From Eukaryota sp. TZLM1-RC (Eukaryota; Metamonada: BaSk clade): DNA of 64,000 nucleotides. The stretch is from NCBI GenBank assembly GCA_040285825.1, contig JAUPSS010000004.1:496001-560000 (forward strand), written 5' to 3'. A model generated the notes under the pieces. It saw only the letters and a program-made list of their open reading frames with translations, made no database searches and was not told the origin of the DNA. Position 1 is the stretch's first letter. Every line of letters begins with the position of its first letter. A program made the position numbers and the translations under genes. Positions 32,262-42,494 of this stretch are shown here, piece after piece.

Positions 32262-33696
32262 TTGGATTATTTGTAAATGCGTTGTTAATTTGTTTAGTAA
32301 ATGTTTTTGGTTTTATTTCAATCATGGTTCAACAGTCATTTTTGTTACACTAGATCAACTTTACCCATCAAATGTTTTCTATGTCCGTCCATTTTGTAAC
32401 TCTGCCACACCTAACTCCCACTAGATGTGATCAACTTGTGATCAAACTTTGTGTGAAATTGTGTGTGAGTAATGTTGGCTATGTGTTACATGATCAGTAC
32501 AAACTCATGATTACATTTTCAATTGTTTTTGTATATATTTGAATTAATTGAGTTACTAATTTTTAAACATTAAATTGTAAAAAAAATAAAAAATCAAAAA
32601 GTATACAATTGAATGTTGTAAACTAATAAAACAATTGCTGTAAGTGTAAGAGTATCGTTTTTGATACGATTTACTGAGGCTCATATGAAGTTCCTAGTTT
32701 CGTATATTGACCAATGATTGTTTATTACGATCATTGGTCAAATCTTTAAAGTCCATTTTGGGACAATTAATATAACAATTGTGGTGTTAAAGTCGGTGCT
32801 ATGGTCATTTCAGTAGTCATTGGTATGATTGGTTGAATGGTCATTGGTATGATTAGATGAGTTGCATGTAGTCCTTATGCACTAGATGTGATCAACGTGT
32901 GATCAAACTTTGTGTGAAATTGTGTGTGAGTAATGTTGATCCAAGTGTTCATTTCATCAATTATTTTGAACCAGGATGACGATTTTTAGGTTGTCATTTT
33001 GGTTTTGATGAAATCCGCAATCAACTTTCATCTCTTTTAGCAAATTTTGAATGTTAATTTGTCGCACTTTCAAAATTAGATCTTGAAAAATATCAAATTT
33101 TTTACTCTCAAGTTGACTAAGTTCCCAGATTACCAATGTTTAGTGTTTATTGTTAAATGACCATCAATAGACAACTAACCTAAGAATGAGGTGTTTTTGG
33201 GTTTTATTATTATCACTTAATTTTGATTAATACCTTGGAAAATTAATAGCATTGTTTTTTGGTCCATCAGAAGAGTAATCCAGAAGCTAGTTTTCAAGAA
33301 GGACGGTATTCAGAAAAAAAGAAATGAAAAAGCCAGGCTGTGTGTATATTTTTGAAGGGGAGCAGGAGTGAAATTGGAGTTTGGATACTTCAATTGATTG
33401 AATCATTCTTGCTGAATTTTTACAATTCTAGAATTTTCCTAATCATTGATGAAACATTTAAACAAACAAAATAATACAAAAGTGTTAATTAAAATCACAA
33501 AAGGCCTCCTGGTGGTTTTCAGCAAGTTTAGTAGTTCAAAAAGAAAAAAAAATCAGGTTGAACTTTGATAATAGTAATTATTACACGAAATTATTACATG
33601 ATCAGTAAATAAATAAATTATTTATAAAGCTGTTCAAATTCCAATATAAATTTTCCATGAGAAAACTGTTCAATGAAAAACAAACTTTTTTGTTAA
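32262..33696. repeat. Intergenic with a ~58-bp direct repeat
   Basis: The stretch CACTAGATGTGATCAAC...GAGTAATGTTG occurs at 32409-32478 and again at 32879-32939 with only one or two differences. A short tandem TCATTGGTATGATT lies at 32816-32858. No gene was seen in this region. Confidence 0.5.
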
Positions 33697-34020
33697 CCTT
33701 AAAACCTAAAATTAAAAATAAACAGTTGTTAAAATAAAACTTACATGTTGTGTGATCAACACCTCATCAAAAATCCAATAATAAATCAATGATTTTTGTA
33801 AGTTTTTAAAAGCTAATGGAAAATAATTCCATTCATTCTAAATCTGTCATTCATGGTGATTTAAAGCCTGAAAACAGCTGGTTGGTAAATGCTCAAATTT
33901 GGCTTTATTGGCATTTACCCCCAAATATGCTGCATTGGAAGTAGCAAGGTTAATGAATGTATGTCAAATGATCCCTCAATAGACCAAATATTGACAAAAT
34001 AATTCAGTAAATCAAATTCA
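33697..34020 (+). pseudogene. Kinase-domain relic, copy 2
   Basis: Nearly the same as 25055-25305 through the HGDLKPEN region and GGCTTTATTGGCATTTACCC, then jumps to a short match with the kinase end (TCAAATGATCCCTCAATAGA). Only part of the catalytic loop and the last helix remain. Confidence 0.65.
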
Positions 34021-34152
34021 TTAAGTGGGTAATGAAGAAATACAATTACCAAACAAAATTAATTTAAGTTAAAATTGAATCCTACAAATAAATAAATACT
34101 TTTTTAAAAAAATCTCTAAAGTAGATAAATAGTAGTCATTGATAAATGCTTT

Positions 34153-35060
34153 GAAAACAAGTGGTCTAGGGCTTTGTCAGCTTTAAGTCCCCGAGTTAAA
34201 GCACCCAACAATGAAAATACAATAGATAAACTAAAAATACTTCATCCTTATGAAGACCCTATAATGGATCAAAATTTTTACGGCACATACTGGGAAAATT
34301 ATCCATTGATGCCATCAGAAGTTTTTTCGGTGATCAAAAAGAGACCACGCGGTAAATCTGCCGGACTTTCTGGTCTTTCTATTGATCATGTAAAAGCCGC
34401 AATTATTTCTTCAGAGGATTGTCTTGGTCTATTAACCAAATTTTTCAACAAAATATTGCCTGGTCAACTCAAATACCCAGAAGAATTAAGAAGTTCTCGT
34501 TTGACTGCACTTGTCAAAAATTCAAAAATGGATGGTCGTCCTATTGCAGTCTCTGAGAGCTTACACAATATTTTTTCTGCGTGTTGCTTAAGCAGGTTCA
34601 ATGAGAAAGCTAAAAAATATTATTACCCTTTCAATATGGTATTAATACCACTGATGGAGTCTCTTCAGCGATATTTGCTACTGATGTTTTATTTCGCCAA
34701 AATGAATCCAATGTTTGTATGTCATTGGATTTTAGTAATGCTTTCAATTCACTAAGTCGTCGCAGTATCCATGGTGCTCTATTGCAATATATGCCGAAAT
34801 TAATGCCGAATTTCCAATCAACATATTGCACAAATTCTAATTTACATTTTGGTAATTCCATTTTGAGTTCATCAAATGGTGTAAAGCAAGGAGATCCGTT
34901 GGGACCTCTTTCGTTTTGTTTGGCCATTCATCCTATTTTATTGCAAATTCCAATATGATTGATTATATGGATGATGTTGTTCTTTTAGGTGACTTAACCA
35001 TTGTTAGAGAAGCAACTGTATGTTTTAAAGAATTACTAGAATTGGTGCCTTAGAATTCAA
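34153..35060 (+). pseudogene. Family B non-LTR retrotransposon, RT core fragment
   Basis: Starts in the same segment as the copy at 61.3 kb (KWSRALSALSPRVKAP) and carries the reverse transcriptase palm: AGLSGLSIDHVKAAI, motif A as LDFSNAFNSLSR, motif B as NGVKQGDPLGPLSF, and motif C as DYMDDVVLLG near 34965. Two frameshifts (about 34640 and 34950) break it. The part before and after the palm is missing. It is the only copy here that keeps motifs A to C of family B. Confidence 0.75.
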
Positions 35061-35389
35061 TTGGATCAATGAAGTCCCAGTAGTTCTGAGTTAATGATAT
35101 CTGAGTTGAGTAAAGAACACAACAAGATAATAGTGAGAAATTTAGATTTGAAAAAGATCAAACAAGCACCAAACCAAGTCAAATTCAGTGAAGCAAAAGG
35201 ACTGGCAATTGGATCTTCAAGGTAGTTTAAAAGATTATGAAATTACTTTGAATACTTGGTCTTACTAGAAGTAGCAAAAAAGAATACAAGAACAGATCTT
35301 AATTGGTAATATAAAACAAAATTAATGGAGTAATAAGTTTAAAACATTTAAAAGCAGTAAATGTGGATACATCCGATCGATCGGCTATA

Positions 35390-35698
35390 TGGACAATCAA
35401 GGTGTCAATCAGCGCGGCCAAAGTGCAGGTATTAAAGCGATTCACTGAGGACGTGGTGTGGCGTGGCATTTGTCATTGCAAGAACAAACACGGTATCAAA
35501 CGGGAACTGAGTGCGATGAAGAGAGAGAGAGGTTGAGCGAGCACAATCTTCTGAGACAACTATAAGAGAAAACGATAGTGGCTTCACAAAGTCATCTTTT
35601 CAACAAGTTTTAGCAGAAATGATGAGGGCGCAGGTGCAGTATCAAAGGGCCATTCATAGGCTAATGACAAGGTGTTGATCACACAACATGTATGTTTT
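35390..35698 (+). repeat. Dispersed repeat, copy 2
   Basis: Partner of 26820-27118 (see there). It ends in GTGTTGATCACACAACATGT, whose reverse complement occurs at 25094 and 33737 in front of the kinase relics. It lies 80 bp upstream of the conserved block in front of PRP3. Confidence 0.4.
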
Positions 35699-35778
35699 AA
35701 GAGTATAAGAATTACAAATTTGACTTAGTATCAATGACCATTTATACAACATACCTTGAATTACATTTATAATATTTG

Positions 35779-35850
35779 AACTCAGTCCCTCTACATCGGT
35801 GTAAAAAGGACACTTATTTCATTGTTATAGACAATATCTGTTTCAATGAA
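35779..35850 (+). repeat. ~70-bp block shared with the Fanzor/THOC5 junction (copy 2)
   Basis: Begins AACTCAGTCCCTCTACATCG, contains GTAAAAAGGACACTTATTTC and ends at the PRP3 ATG (TTTCAATGAAT). It matches 17577-17648 (-) at about 65 of 70 positions. No other Fanzor-like sequence precedes it. Confidence 0.75.
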
Positions 35851-37126
35851 TTCACGAAGGAGACGTCAAGCTTCACGACATGACCATAAACGTAGACGTC
35901 ACCACTCTCCTGAACGACGACATCCCACTCCTCCCCGAAGACTCTATGTTTTGAACAAAGAACCTCCACCACCTAAATCTCCAGATCTTTCTGCTTTTGA
36001 TGATCTCGACAATCTGCTGGCCCAAGCTTCTGAGGTTCTTCAGGAAGCTGAGAAACCTAAATCCACGATGCCGTCTTTTGACGTTGAAACAATAGTTAAG
36101 GAGACCAAGGTAAAACCACCTCCACAATCACTTTCCTTCTACCAACCTGGTACTCTCTCCAAAGACCTCTCTGCCAAACGAGACCACCTTATCACATCTA
36201 AAGCAGCCTCTGTTGGGACAGATGTGGTCAATATTAGTCCAGAAAAAGTCAACTCTTTTCTTTGGTCCAACTACCTTGCCACGTGTCAATCCACACATAT
36301 CGAGTGGTGGGACTCTATATATCTTCCAAACCACAGATCCATACCTGCTTCCCCAACACCTTCTCTCTCCTCTATTCACAAACCTCCACAACCCCCAGAA
36401 CCACTCAGTGATGTTGGTGAACATCAAGAAACCCCAACTATGCTAACACGAAAAGAACGACGATTGGCAAGGAAGCAACGAAGGCAAGAACGAGCAGAAG
36501 AACACCAACGATTAGTCTTATTAGGCCTAGCTGATCCTCAAAAACAGAAAATAACTTTACACAATAAATCTTTAATTCAGTCTTCTAAAGCGGTTCATGA
36601 CCCAACTAGAACAGTGACGAAAACACTTGCAGATATTCAGGAACGAAGACTTGTTCATGATGAGAAGAATGCTGCAAACCAGCTGAGTAAGCAAGATAAG
36701 ATTGAAAAAAGGCATCTAAAGGCAAAGAAAGATGCTACCACTAGTGATGTTTTTGGTTGTTTGTATTGTATTAATGATTTTAGTGATGGTAAAATAAGGT
36801 TTAAAGTATGTGCAAAGGCTAATGAGTTTTGGGTAACTGGTGTAGGTTTGACTGTTGAAGAAAAAGGGGCAAAATTGGTGTTTTTATTTATAGAAGGTGG
36901 TCAAAAAGGGATCAGAAAACTGAAGAATTTGATTGAGGAGAAGATAGAATGGGGGTTTCCAGTTAATTTGGTCTGGGAAGGTGTTTTTAAAGATCGTCAT
37001 TTTGGGAAGTTTTTGCCTGTTAAGTTCGATGATTTCCTTAGTGCAAAGAATTTTTGTGAAGTTAATAATGCAGGATTTATTTTTGATGCAGCTAAAGAAT
37101 TTAATAAAAGAGAGCAAATGGTTTAG
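35846..37126 (+). CDS. PRPF3: U4/U6 snRNP protein Prp3
   Basis: 426 residues. The N-terminus is Arg/Ser/His rich. From ~190 the Prp3 domain follows: RKERRLARKQRRQERAEEHQ, LGLADPQKQKITLHN, DPTRTVTKTLADIQERRLVH. Then KQDKIEKRHLKAKKDATTSD leads to the C-terminal DUF1115-type domain (WVTGVGLTVE, FLFIEGGQKG, LVWEGVFKDRHFGKF), which in Prp3 contacts the U4/U6 di-snRNA. The order matches human PRPF3, but the N-terminal part is much shorter (human about 680 residues). It is a core spliceosome factor in the U4/U6.U5 tri-snRNP. Its 5' flank and start codon lie in a block shared with the THOC5-like gene. C-terminal fragments recur at 23.3 kb. Confidence 0.83.
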   Translation: MNSRRRRQASRHDHKRRRHHSPERRHPTPPRRLYVLNKEPPPPKSPDLSAFDDLDNLLAQASEVLQEAEKPKSTMPSFDVETIVKETKVKPPPQSLSFYQPGTLSKDLSAKRDHLITSKAASVGTDVVNISPEKVNSFLWSNYLATCQSTHIEWWDSIYLPNHRSIPASPTPSLSSIHKPPQPPEPLSDVGEHQETPTMLTRKERRLARKQRRQERAEEHQRLVLLGLADPQKQKITLHNKSLIQSSKAVHDPTRTVTKTLADIQERRLVHDEKNAANQLSKQDKIEKRHLKAKKDATTSDVFGCLYCINDFSDGKIRFKVCAKANEFWVTGVGLTVEEKGAKLVFLFIEGGQKGIRKLKNLIEEKIEWGFPVNLVWEGVFKDRHFGKFLPVKFDDFLSAKNFCEVNNAGFIFDAAKEFNKREQMV

Positions 37127-37233
37127 GTTTTTCAAGTTGTTGATTGGAGGTTTTAGTCAAAAGAATTAGTTTCTGTAAGCTAGTTTTTGTTATTTTTTTC
37201 CTAATTTGAAGGTCAAGTATTAATACAAAATTA

Positions 37234-38065
37234 ATGTTGAAATTCCTTTTGTCGATTATTCCTCAGATGTTTTTTAGTTGCTGGCTTGGAAAAATTCCCA
37301 AAATTATTGAGGAGTGTAATAAACTTTTTCTTAAATTGGGTTCTGAACTTGATGCAATTTCTTTATTTGAAATAGCGAAACCCATTAAGTCTTTTATCTT
37401 AAAAATGTGTAACTCGGGTAAGACAACTCACAGTTCAAAAACAAGTTCTCCAAATCTGTCAGGTTTCCCTTGGTTTATCACTACTGTTCTGTTTATCAAT
37501 TCACAAGTTTTTGTTTCATTTCAGTAAACGTTATTCAATGTTGAAAATAGCAGGACATATGAATGATATCTCAATTATTGGTCCGTTAAATGATTTGTAT
37601 GGGATTTCTTTGAAGCTTTACTTTTTTACAGAAATATTGGTCTTTTCCTCAACCCCGACAACTGTCTCCTCATGAAAAATGTAAAAAAAAGTTTAACTCT
37701 TGATCCTGTTGAAATTCCTTTAGTAAACTATTCCTCACATGCTTTTCGTTTCCTAGTTGCTGGCTTGGAAAATTTTTTTCAGAATTACTGAGGTGTTCAA
37801 TAAACTATTCCTTAAATTGGGTTCTGAACTTGATACAATTTCTTCATTTGCAATAGAGAAACGTAGTAAGTATTTTATCTTAAATTTGTAACTCGGGTAA
37901 GACAACTCACATTTTAAAAAACAAGTTCTCCAAATCTTTTAGGTGATTTTGCCACTCTTTGAACCAGTTTTCGTTGAACCAGAATATTTTTGCATCCTTA
38001 ATTAATTGTAATCCTGAACTAATTCGAAGTCATCACCTTGCTGACTTGGGGTATGAAGAATCAGA
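37234..38065 (+). pseudogene. Family A non-LTR fragments, tandemly duplicated
   Basis: Two related stretches (about 37234-37470 and 37705-37945) share words such as TTAAATTGGGTTCTGAACTT and AACTCGGGTAAGACAACTCA. They match the part of the family A polyprotein after the reverse transcriptase (compare KICYSGKFTHILRSTSPS at 47.5 kb). Both are full of stops. They sit in the 3' flank of PRP3, between PRP3 and an LRR fragment. Confidence 0.55.
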
Positions 38066-38399
38066 ATTTTAAGTTTGTTGATTAGTTGTCGTTGTTATGA
38101 ATTAATAATAAATGAAAAAAATACACCAATTCACCTAAATTCAATTCAATATGTACATTTGCAAATCAAACGCGAAAAATAAGAACAATGATTTGGCAGA
38201 GTTTTGAATAAAAATTGTTTGTTTTTCAATCAGTTCAGCTATTATCTGGGAATTACTTTGAATTGTTTAAAAAATAAATGAAACTATTTCAGGAACTGGA
38301 AATTGGTGCTCATTTGTTCCCTTCAAACAACGAAAATCTTGTTGATGTACAATTACTCCTTAATGTAAAGCAGAATTGTGTAATTTATCTGCTTTTATA

Positions 38400-38800
38400 A
38401 ACCACAACAACACGCATAATCATAAACATCAAGACCAAATTAAATCAATATTCATTTTCCAATCATATTTTTGATGAATATAACTTCACCCTTGTGATTT
38501 TGTCGTGTTTTAATTGTAATTCAATTCCACTTTTCTGAGAAAGAACTCGAAGAAGCGCATCCACTCCAGCATCGTCCATTTTGTTTGAATTTAAACAAAC
38601 ACAAAAAAGTGAATCATTTTCTAATAAAGCATCTGCCAAATTTATAGCACCATTACTTGTAGTATTGTTGTTATGTAATTCTATTTGTCCCAAGTTCTGA
38701 TTTACTCTTAAACCATCACATAAAGCAGCAAAACCTTCATCTCCAATATTATTCTTATTTTTTCAGATTCAGAAAAATACTTTGAAATAATTCATCTGTT
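38400..38800 (-). pseudogene. LRR-kinase 3' end, decayed copy
   Basis: The frame 38693-38463 (GAINLADALLENDSLFCVCL, then DDAGVDALLRVLSQKSGIEL) matches the last LRR units of the kinase gene at 50.4 kb (GAMNLANALLENNSL, DDAGVDVLVQILSQKTG). More of the LRR region can be followed to ~38760, where a short coiled-coil junction piece ends it. It faces PRP3 tail-to-tail. Confidence 0.75.
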
Positions 38801-38839
38801 TTTAAAAACTGGAATATTTATTGAGATAAAAAAACCCAT

Positions 38840-39080
38840 CTAGAATTCAATATCCTCCAAACAAGCGTCACTATTACTGAACCTACTCACAGCATTACGT
38901 TCATATTCTACACCAATAGCTAAAAGTGCCTTTGAAATCATTGTTGGAATAGACTTGAAAATGCAAAAAACAATTCTATTTAACCAGAAAGTGGAGTTCA
39001 TTGTTTTACCAGACCTATTCAGTAACACTCTTCCAAAATTTTCAAAACAGTGAAACCCTGAAGGTCCAATATTGCCAAAA
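38840..39080 (-). pseudogene. Family A non-LTR retrotransposon, 3' end (split by LTR element)
   Basis: Encodes the last ~80 residues of family A (FGNIGPSGFHCFENF...NRIVFCIFKSIPTMISKALL...NSDACLEDIEF). It continues directly the frame that breaks off at 46445 on the other side of the gypsy element; joining the two across the insertion restores the SLFGNIG context seen in the copy at 13.3 kb. The insertion duplicated AAAA (39077-39080 and 46445-46448). Confidence 0.8.
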
Positions 39081-39235
39081 TGATGATCTGTGGGGGTTAG
39101 ACATTGAGTATACCTTAAATGTAATTTATTACAAGGGAATGAGGATTTCCCTTGACTTAAGCGCATGGGCGCAATAATACAATAACTATTAATAAACTAT
39201 AAATAAACTATTATAAATATTATCCAAGGCTAACA
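39081..39235 (-). repeat. 3' LTR of gypsy element II
   Basis: On the minus strand it begins TGTTAGCC and ends GATCATCA (TG...CA). It carries an AATAAA near the middle (TTGTAATAAATTAC). It is preceded in the element by the purine tract GAAAAGAAGAAAGGG (39239-39253). By eye it is the same as 46290-46444 over all 155 bp. Confidence 0.93.
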
Positions 39236-39993
39236 CTGCCCTTTCTTCTTTTCGAGCGTCGAGGCCTGATAGGAGTTGGATTAACATTATTGTTAATATT
39301 ATCAGAACGACGTTTACGGCGTGAAGGACGAGAGCGAGTATTAGAAACAGACTTGGAGAATTCTTTATAGGCAGAAGTGTTTTGAACAGTCGAAACCAGC
39401 TCAGTGGTAATATGATTGCCAGGCCATTGGACTTGACAGTAATCACCATCCTGACTGAGGACTTTCTGGATCACGTGCTCTTCTGCATCGCCAGCAGCAA
39501 CCCAGGAGTGAAATTCATCATCTACTGGTAAACTGGAATGCCAAGGTTGGAGGTGCTTCACACTGGCTTTAACAACCATACCAGTACACAGGTTCTTGAT
39601 GTCAGCTGTGGAGGTAGAGGGTGTGTCAATAACTAAGAATGGTCCTTTGTGGTTACCATGTAACTTAGCAGTGGAAGACGAAGCTCGTTTGACCAATTGG
39701 CCAGGAGAGAAAGGGTTGGCTTCGATTTGGGAATCACGAGGAGGAGCCTTGGAAGCTTGACGGAGCTCTGCTTCCTCCTGTTTCTTCTTCAATCTGGCAA
39801 ATTTGGATTGAATGTTGTTGATGTAGGTTGACTCAGACGTTGAGCTTTCGAGGGTCTCTATGATTTTGCCGGGGTCAGCTCTTGGGCTAAAATCTGAACC
39901 AAACATGAGCTCGTATGGAGAGTAACCTGTAATCGAACTCTTGGATGAGTTGATTAACAATTGTACATAGGGTATGTACTCTGACCATGCGTC
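39220..39993 (-). pseudogene. Gypsy II integrase C-terminal part
   Basis: Frame open from 39993 after the stop TAA at 39994-39996. It begins in the last helix of the integrase core (WSEYIPYVQLLINSSKS, YSPYELMFGSD), followed by the beta-rich tail (PGQLVKRASSSTAKLHGNHK, GPFLVIDTP) and a basic C-terminus (RPSRRKRRS). Element I has the same arrangement without a break. Confidence 0.75.
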
Positions 39994-40103
39994 TTAGGCG
40001 TTAAAATCTACGAGCAGCTTCCTCAAATTCTGCAAAATGTCACGGTGACGGCGTTCGACTAAACCGTTGGACTGAGAGAAGTGAGGGACGGACTTTGAGA
40101 CCT

Positions 40104-42494
40104 CTATGCCCAAAACTCACATAGAGCGTCGAAGACAGCTTTAGAGAACTCAGGACCGTTGTCACTATGAACTATGAACGGGATCCCGAATATCGCGCAT
40201 ACCTTCCATATGAGAGCGTCAGCAGTAAGGTTGGCGTTGAGTTCTTTGAGAGGGACTATGATAGTGAACCTCGTGAAGCTATCCACAAATACAAGAATGT
40301 ATCTGTGGCCGTCTTGATCTTCTGGAAGAGGACCAATGACGTCGACGTTAACTCTTGCGAATGGTCTGTCAGCCCACAAGGAACCAGTTGTAGGGACATG
40401 CAGTTTGGGGACTGCTGCTGTCTTCTGACAGGAGGGGCATTCTTGGACGTGCTTGGTCATGTCTGAAAGCATGTTAGGCCACCAGTAGTCGCTGTTCTTG
40501 AGTCTGAGGAGACTTTCTGCCTTACTGGGGTGGCCACCTTGCGGGAGTCCATGTAGAAGGTTAAGCGTATCCTTAACCAGTGATTGAGGAATCACGATCT
40601 TGTGCACTGGAGTCAGATAAAGCAGATAAAGATCTAGACGACTATCCAAAGTACAGTTGTTAAACGAGGTGTCCTGGTTAGCGAGGGCTCGCTTTTGTTC
40701 GGACCTGATCTTGCAGAGCCATGGCTCGAAGAGTGGAAGGTCATTGGAGCATTTGTCTTGAAGGATGAGCACCTTCTCAAATGTATGGAGATCTTCAACG
40801 AAGCATCTCTCTGACTCGGTTTCGTCAATCCTATTTGTGTAGTAGATAGGGTGAAACTCTTGGTCATTGGAATGGACCAGATGGTTGATGGTATGATTGT
40901 CTTGGGGCGGTACTATCCTAGATAGCATGTCTGCCCAATGGTTCTCTTCCCCTTTTGTGTGAACGATGTCGAATAGGAACTCAGAAAAGATGGGAAGCCA
41001 CCTTCTGACTATTCTGTTTTTGTTCGGAGCGGTGAGCATGTAAGTAAGGTTTTGGTGATCTGTGAAAATGATCAGGCGCCTTCCTTTGAGGTAGTTCTCG
41101 AAGCCACTTTCGGTAAGCATGAGAAGGATAGCATAAAGCTCTTTCTGTACCGTGGGCCAGTTCTGCTGGGAGTTAGTCAACAATCTGCTGAAGAAGCTGA
41201 TTGGTCTACATTTCCTATTGAGTAAGGAAGTACCGGGGTCCTTAGTGGGTTCTATTTGTTCCCAGATCACGCCGCCAACTGCTATATCAGAGGCATCGCA
41301 ACTAATTAGTACTTGGTTATCCACCGGAGGTAAGTTTAGAGGCATATGCTCCGCGATCAGGCGTTTGATTTCGGCTAAATGGAAGTCGTGAGTGTCTTTC
41401 CACTGCAAGCGACGTGGTTTGCCGTGTGTTAATTTGATGATCGGGGCAACATGCTTGGTTACCTGGGGAAGCCATTCCCTAATGAAGTTGACTGAGCCGA
41501 TAAGGCTACGGGCGTCTTTCACAGTCTTAGGTCTGGGAAGATTCAGTAAAGACTCTGTGCGTGTAGGGTCTATGGTCCTGGTTTTGTGTTGGAATCTGCT
41601 ACCAAGGATCTTTATTGGGTGTCTAGAGGACACAAAATGACACTTGGGCAGTCCAAGGCTAACTCTACGGGTTCGAGCCTTCTCGAGGACACGTCTTAGA
41701 CGTCCGAGGAACTCGTTGAAGGTTCTACCTACTATAATGATGTCATCTATATAGATGAATACACTGTCTCCGGAGAAGATGTCTGCCATAACGTTCTGGA
41801 AAACTGCAGGAACGTTCTTGAGGCCGAAAGCGGCACGTTTAAACATGATGCTTTTGCCAGGGATGCTTAAGGCAGTCTTCTCCCAGTCCTTTTTTGCAAT
41901 CTTTAGTTGCCAAAAGGCTTTGGGGAGGTCAAGGGTACCGATGAAATTGGCTTCCGAAAGGAAGACTAGCACATCGGATATTCTGGGGAGATTAGGTTCA
42001 ACGGGAATAGTGTTGGCGTTGACTCCGTCCTTGCCGCTGTAATCACCAGTAAGGCGAGGCTTACGATGATCAGGGTATACCACAAGACATACTGGAGAGC
42101 TGAACTCATGGTTCGATGGTACAGCAAATCCAGACTCGACGAGTTCATCGAAGATCTGTTCGGCGACTTTCTGTTTCTCGGGGTTTAACCTACGAGGGGG
42201 TCGTCTGATTCGAATACTTTCATCATGAAAGTTGATCTCCATTGGAGGACAGTCAATCCCATCAGTATGTGGCTTAAGGGTAAATGTCTCTTCGAACTCT
42301 TTCAAGGTTAGAAGTAAGGTCTTCTTGTCGTTATCACAGTCGAGGTTAATAGTACAACCAGAAGACTGTATGTGCTCCAACCAACGTCTGGGGACGTTGA
42401 CGACATCTGAGACTTGGGAGATTCGATGGTCGAATTCAGCCTCAGGCAGAAGTAATGTACGATGTTCCTCATCCATCCATGAAGAGGCCTTCAT
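40104..42494 (-). CDS. Gypsy II reverse transcriptase / RNase H / integrase (5' part)
   Basis: 796 residues. Reverse transcriptase: LTGDYSGKDGVN, GTLDLPKAFWQL (Asp of motif A), FGLKNVPAVFQ, and the YIDDIII box. RNase H: ISCDASDIAVGGVIW, KELYAILL, FTDHQNL. Integrase: zinc domain HGLPQGGHPS and CPSCQK, core Asp in NVDVIGPL and SDNGPEF. The frame ends at the residue after CEFWA; the expected SNGLVER-type Glu motif follows in another frame, consistent with a 1-nt loss in a run of T near 40115. The start overlaps the gag/protease frame by 26 nt. Confidence 0.9.
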   Translation of the reverse strand: MKASSWMDEEHRTLLLPEAEFDHRISQVSDVVNVPRRWLEHIQSSGCTINLDCDNDKKTLLLTLKEFEETFTLKPHTDGIDCPPMEINFHDESIRIRRPPRRLNPEKQKVAEQIFDELVESGFAVPSNHEFSSPVCLVVYPDHRKPRLTGDYSGKDGVNANTIPVEPNLPRISDVLVFLSEANFIGTLDLPKAFWQLKIAKKDWEKTALSIPGKSIMFKRAAFGLKNVPAVFQNVMADIFSGDSVFIYIDDIIIVGRTFNEFLGRLRRVLEKARTRRVSLGLPKCHFVSSRHPIKILGSRFQHKTRTIDPTRTESLLNLPRPKTVKDARSLIGSVNFIREWLPQVTKHVAPIIKLTHGKPRRLQWKDTHDFHLAEIKRLIAEHMPLNLPPVDNQVLISCDASDIAVGGVIWEQIEPTKDPGTSLLNRKCRPISFFSRLLTNSQQNWPTVQKELYAILLMLTESGFENYLKGRRLIIFTDHQNLTYMLTAPNKNRIVRRWLPIFSEFLFDIVHTKGEENHWADMLSRIVPPQDNHTINHLVHSNDQEFHPIYYTNRIDETESERCFVEDLHTFEKVLILQDKCSNDLPLFEPWLCKIRSEQKRALANQDTSFNNCTLDSRLDLYLLYLTPVHKIVIPQSLVKDTLNLLHGLPQGGHPSKAESLLRLKNSDYWWPNMLSDMTKHVQECPSCQKTAAVPKLHVPTTGSLWADRPFARVNVDVIGPLPEDQDGHRYILVFVDSFTRFTIIVPLKELNANLTADALIWKVCAIFGIPFIVHSDNGPEFSKAVFDALCEFWA

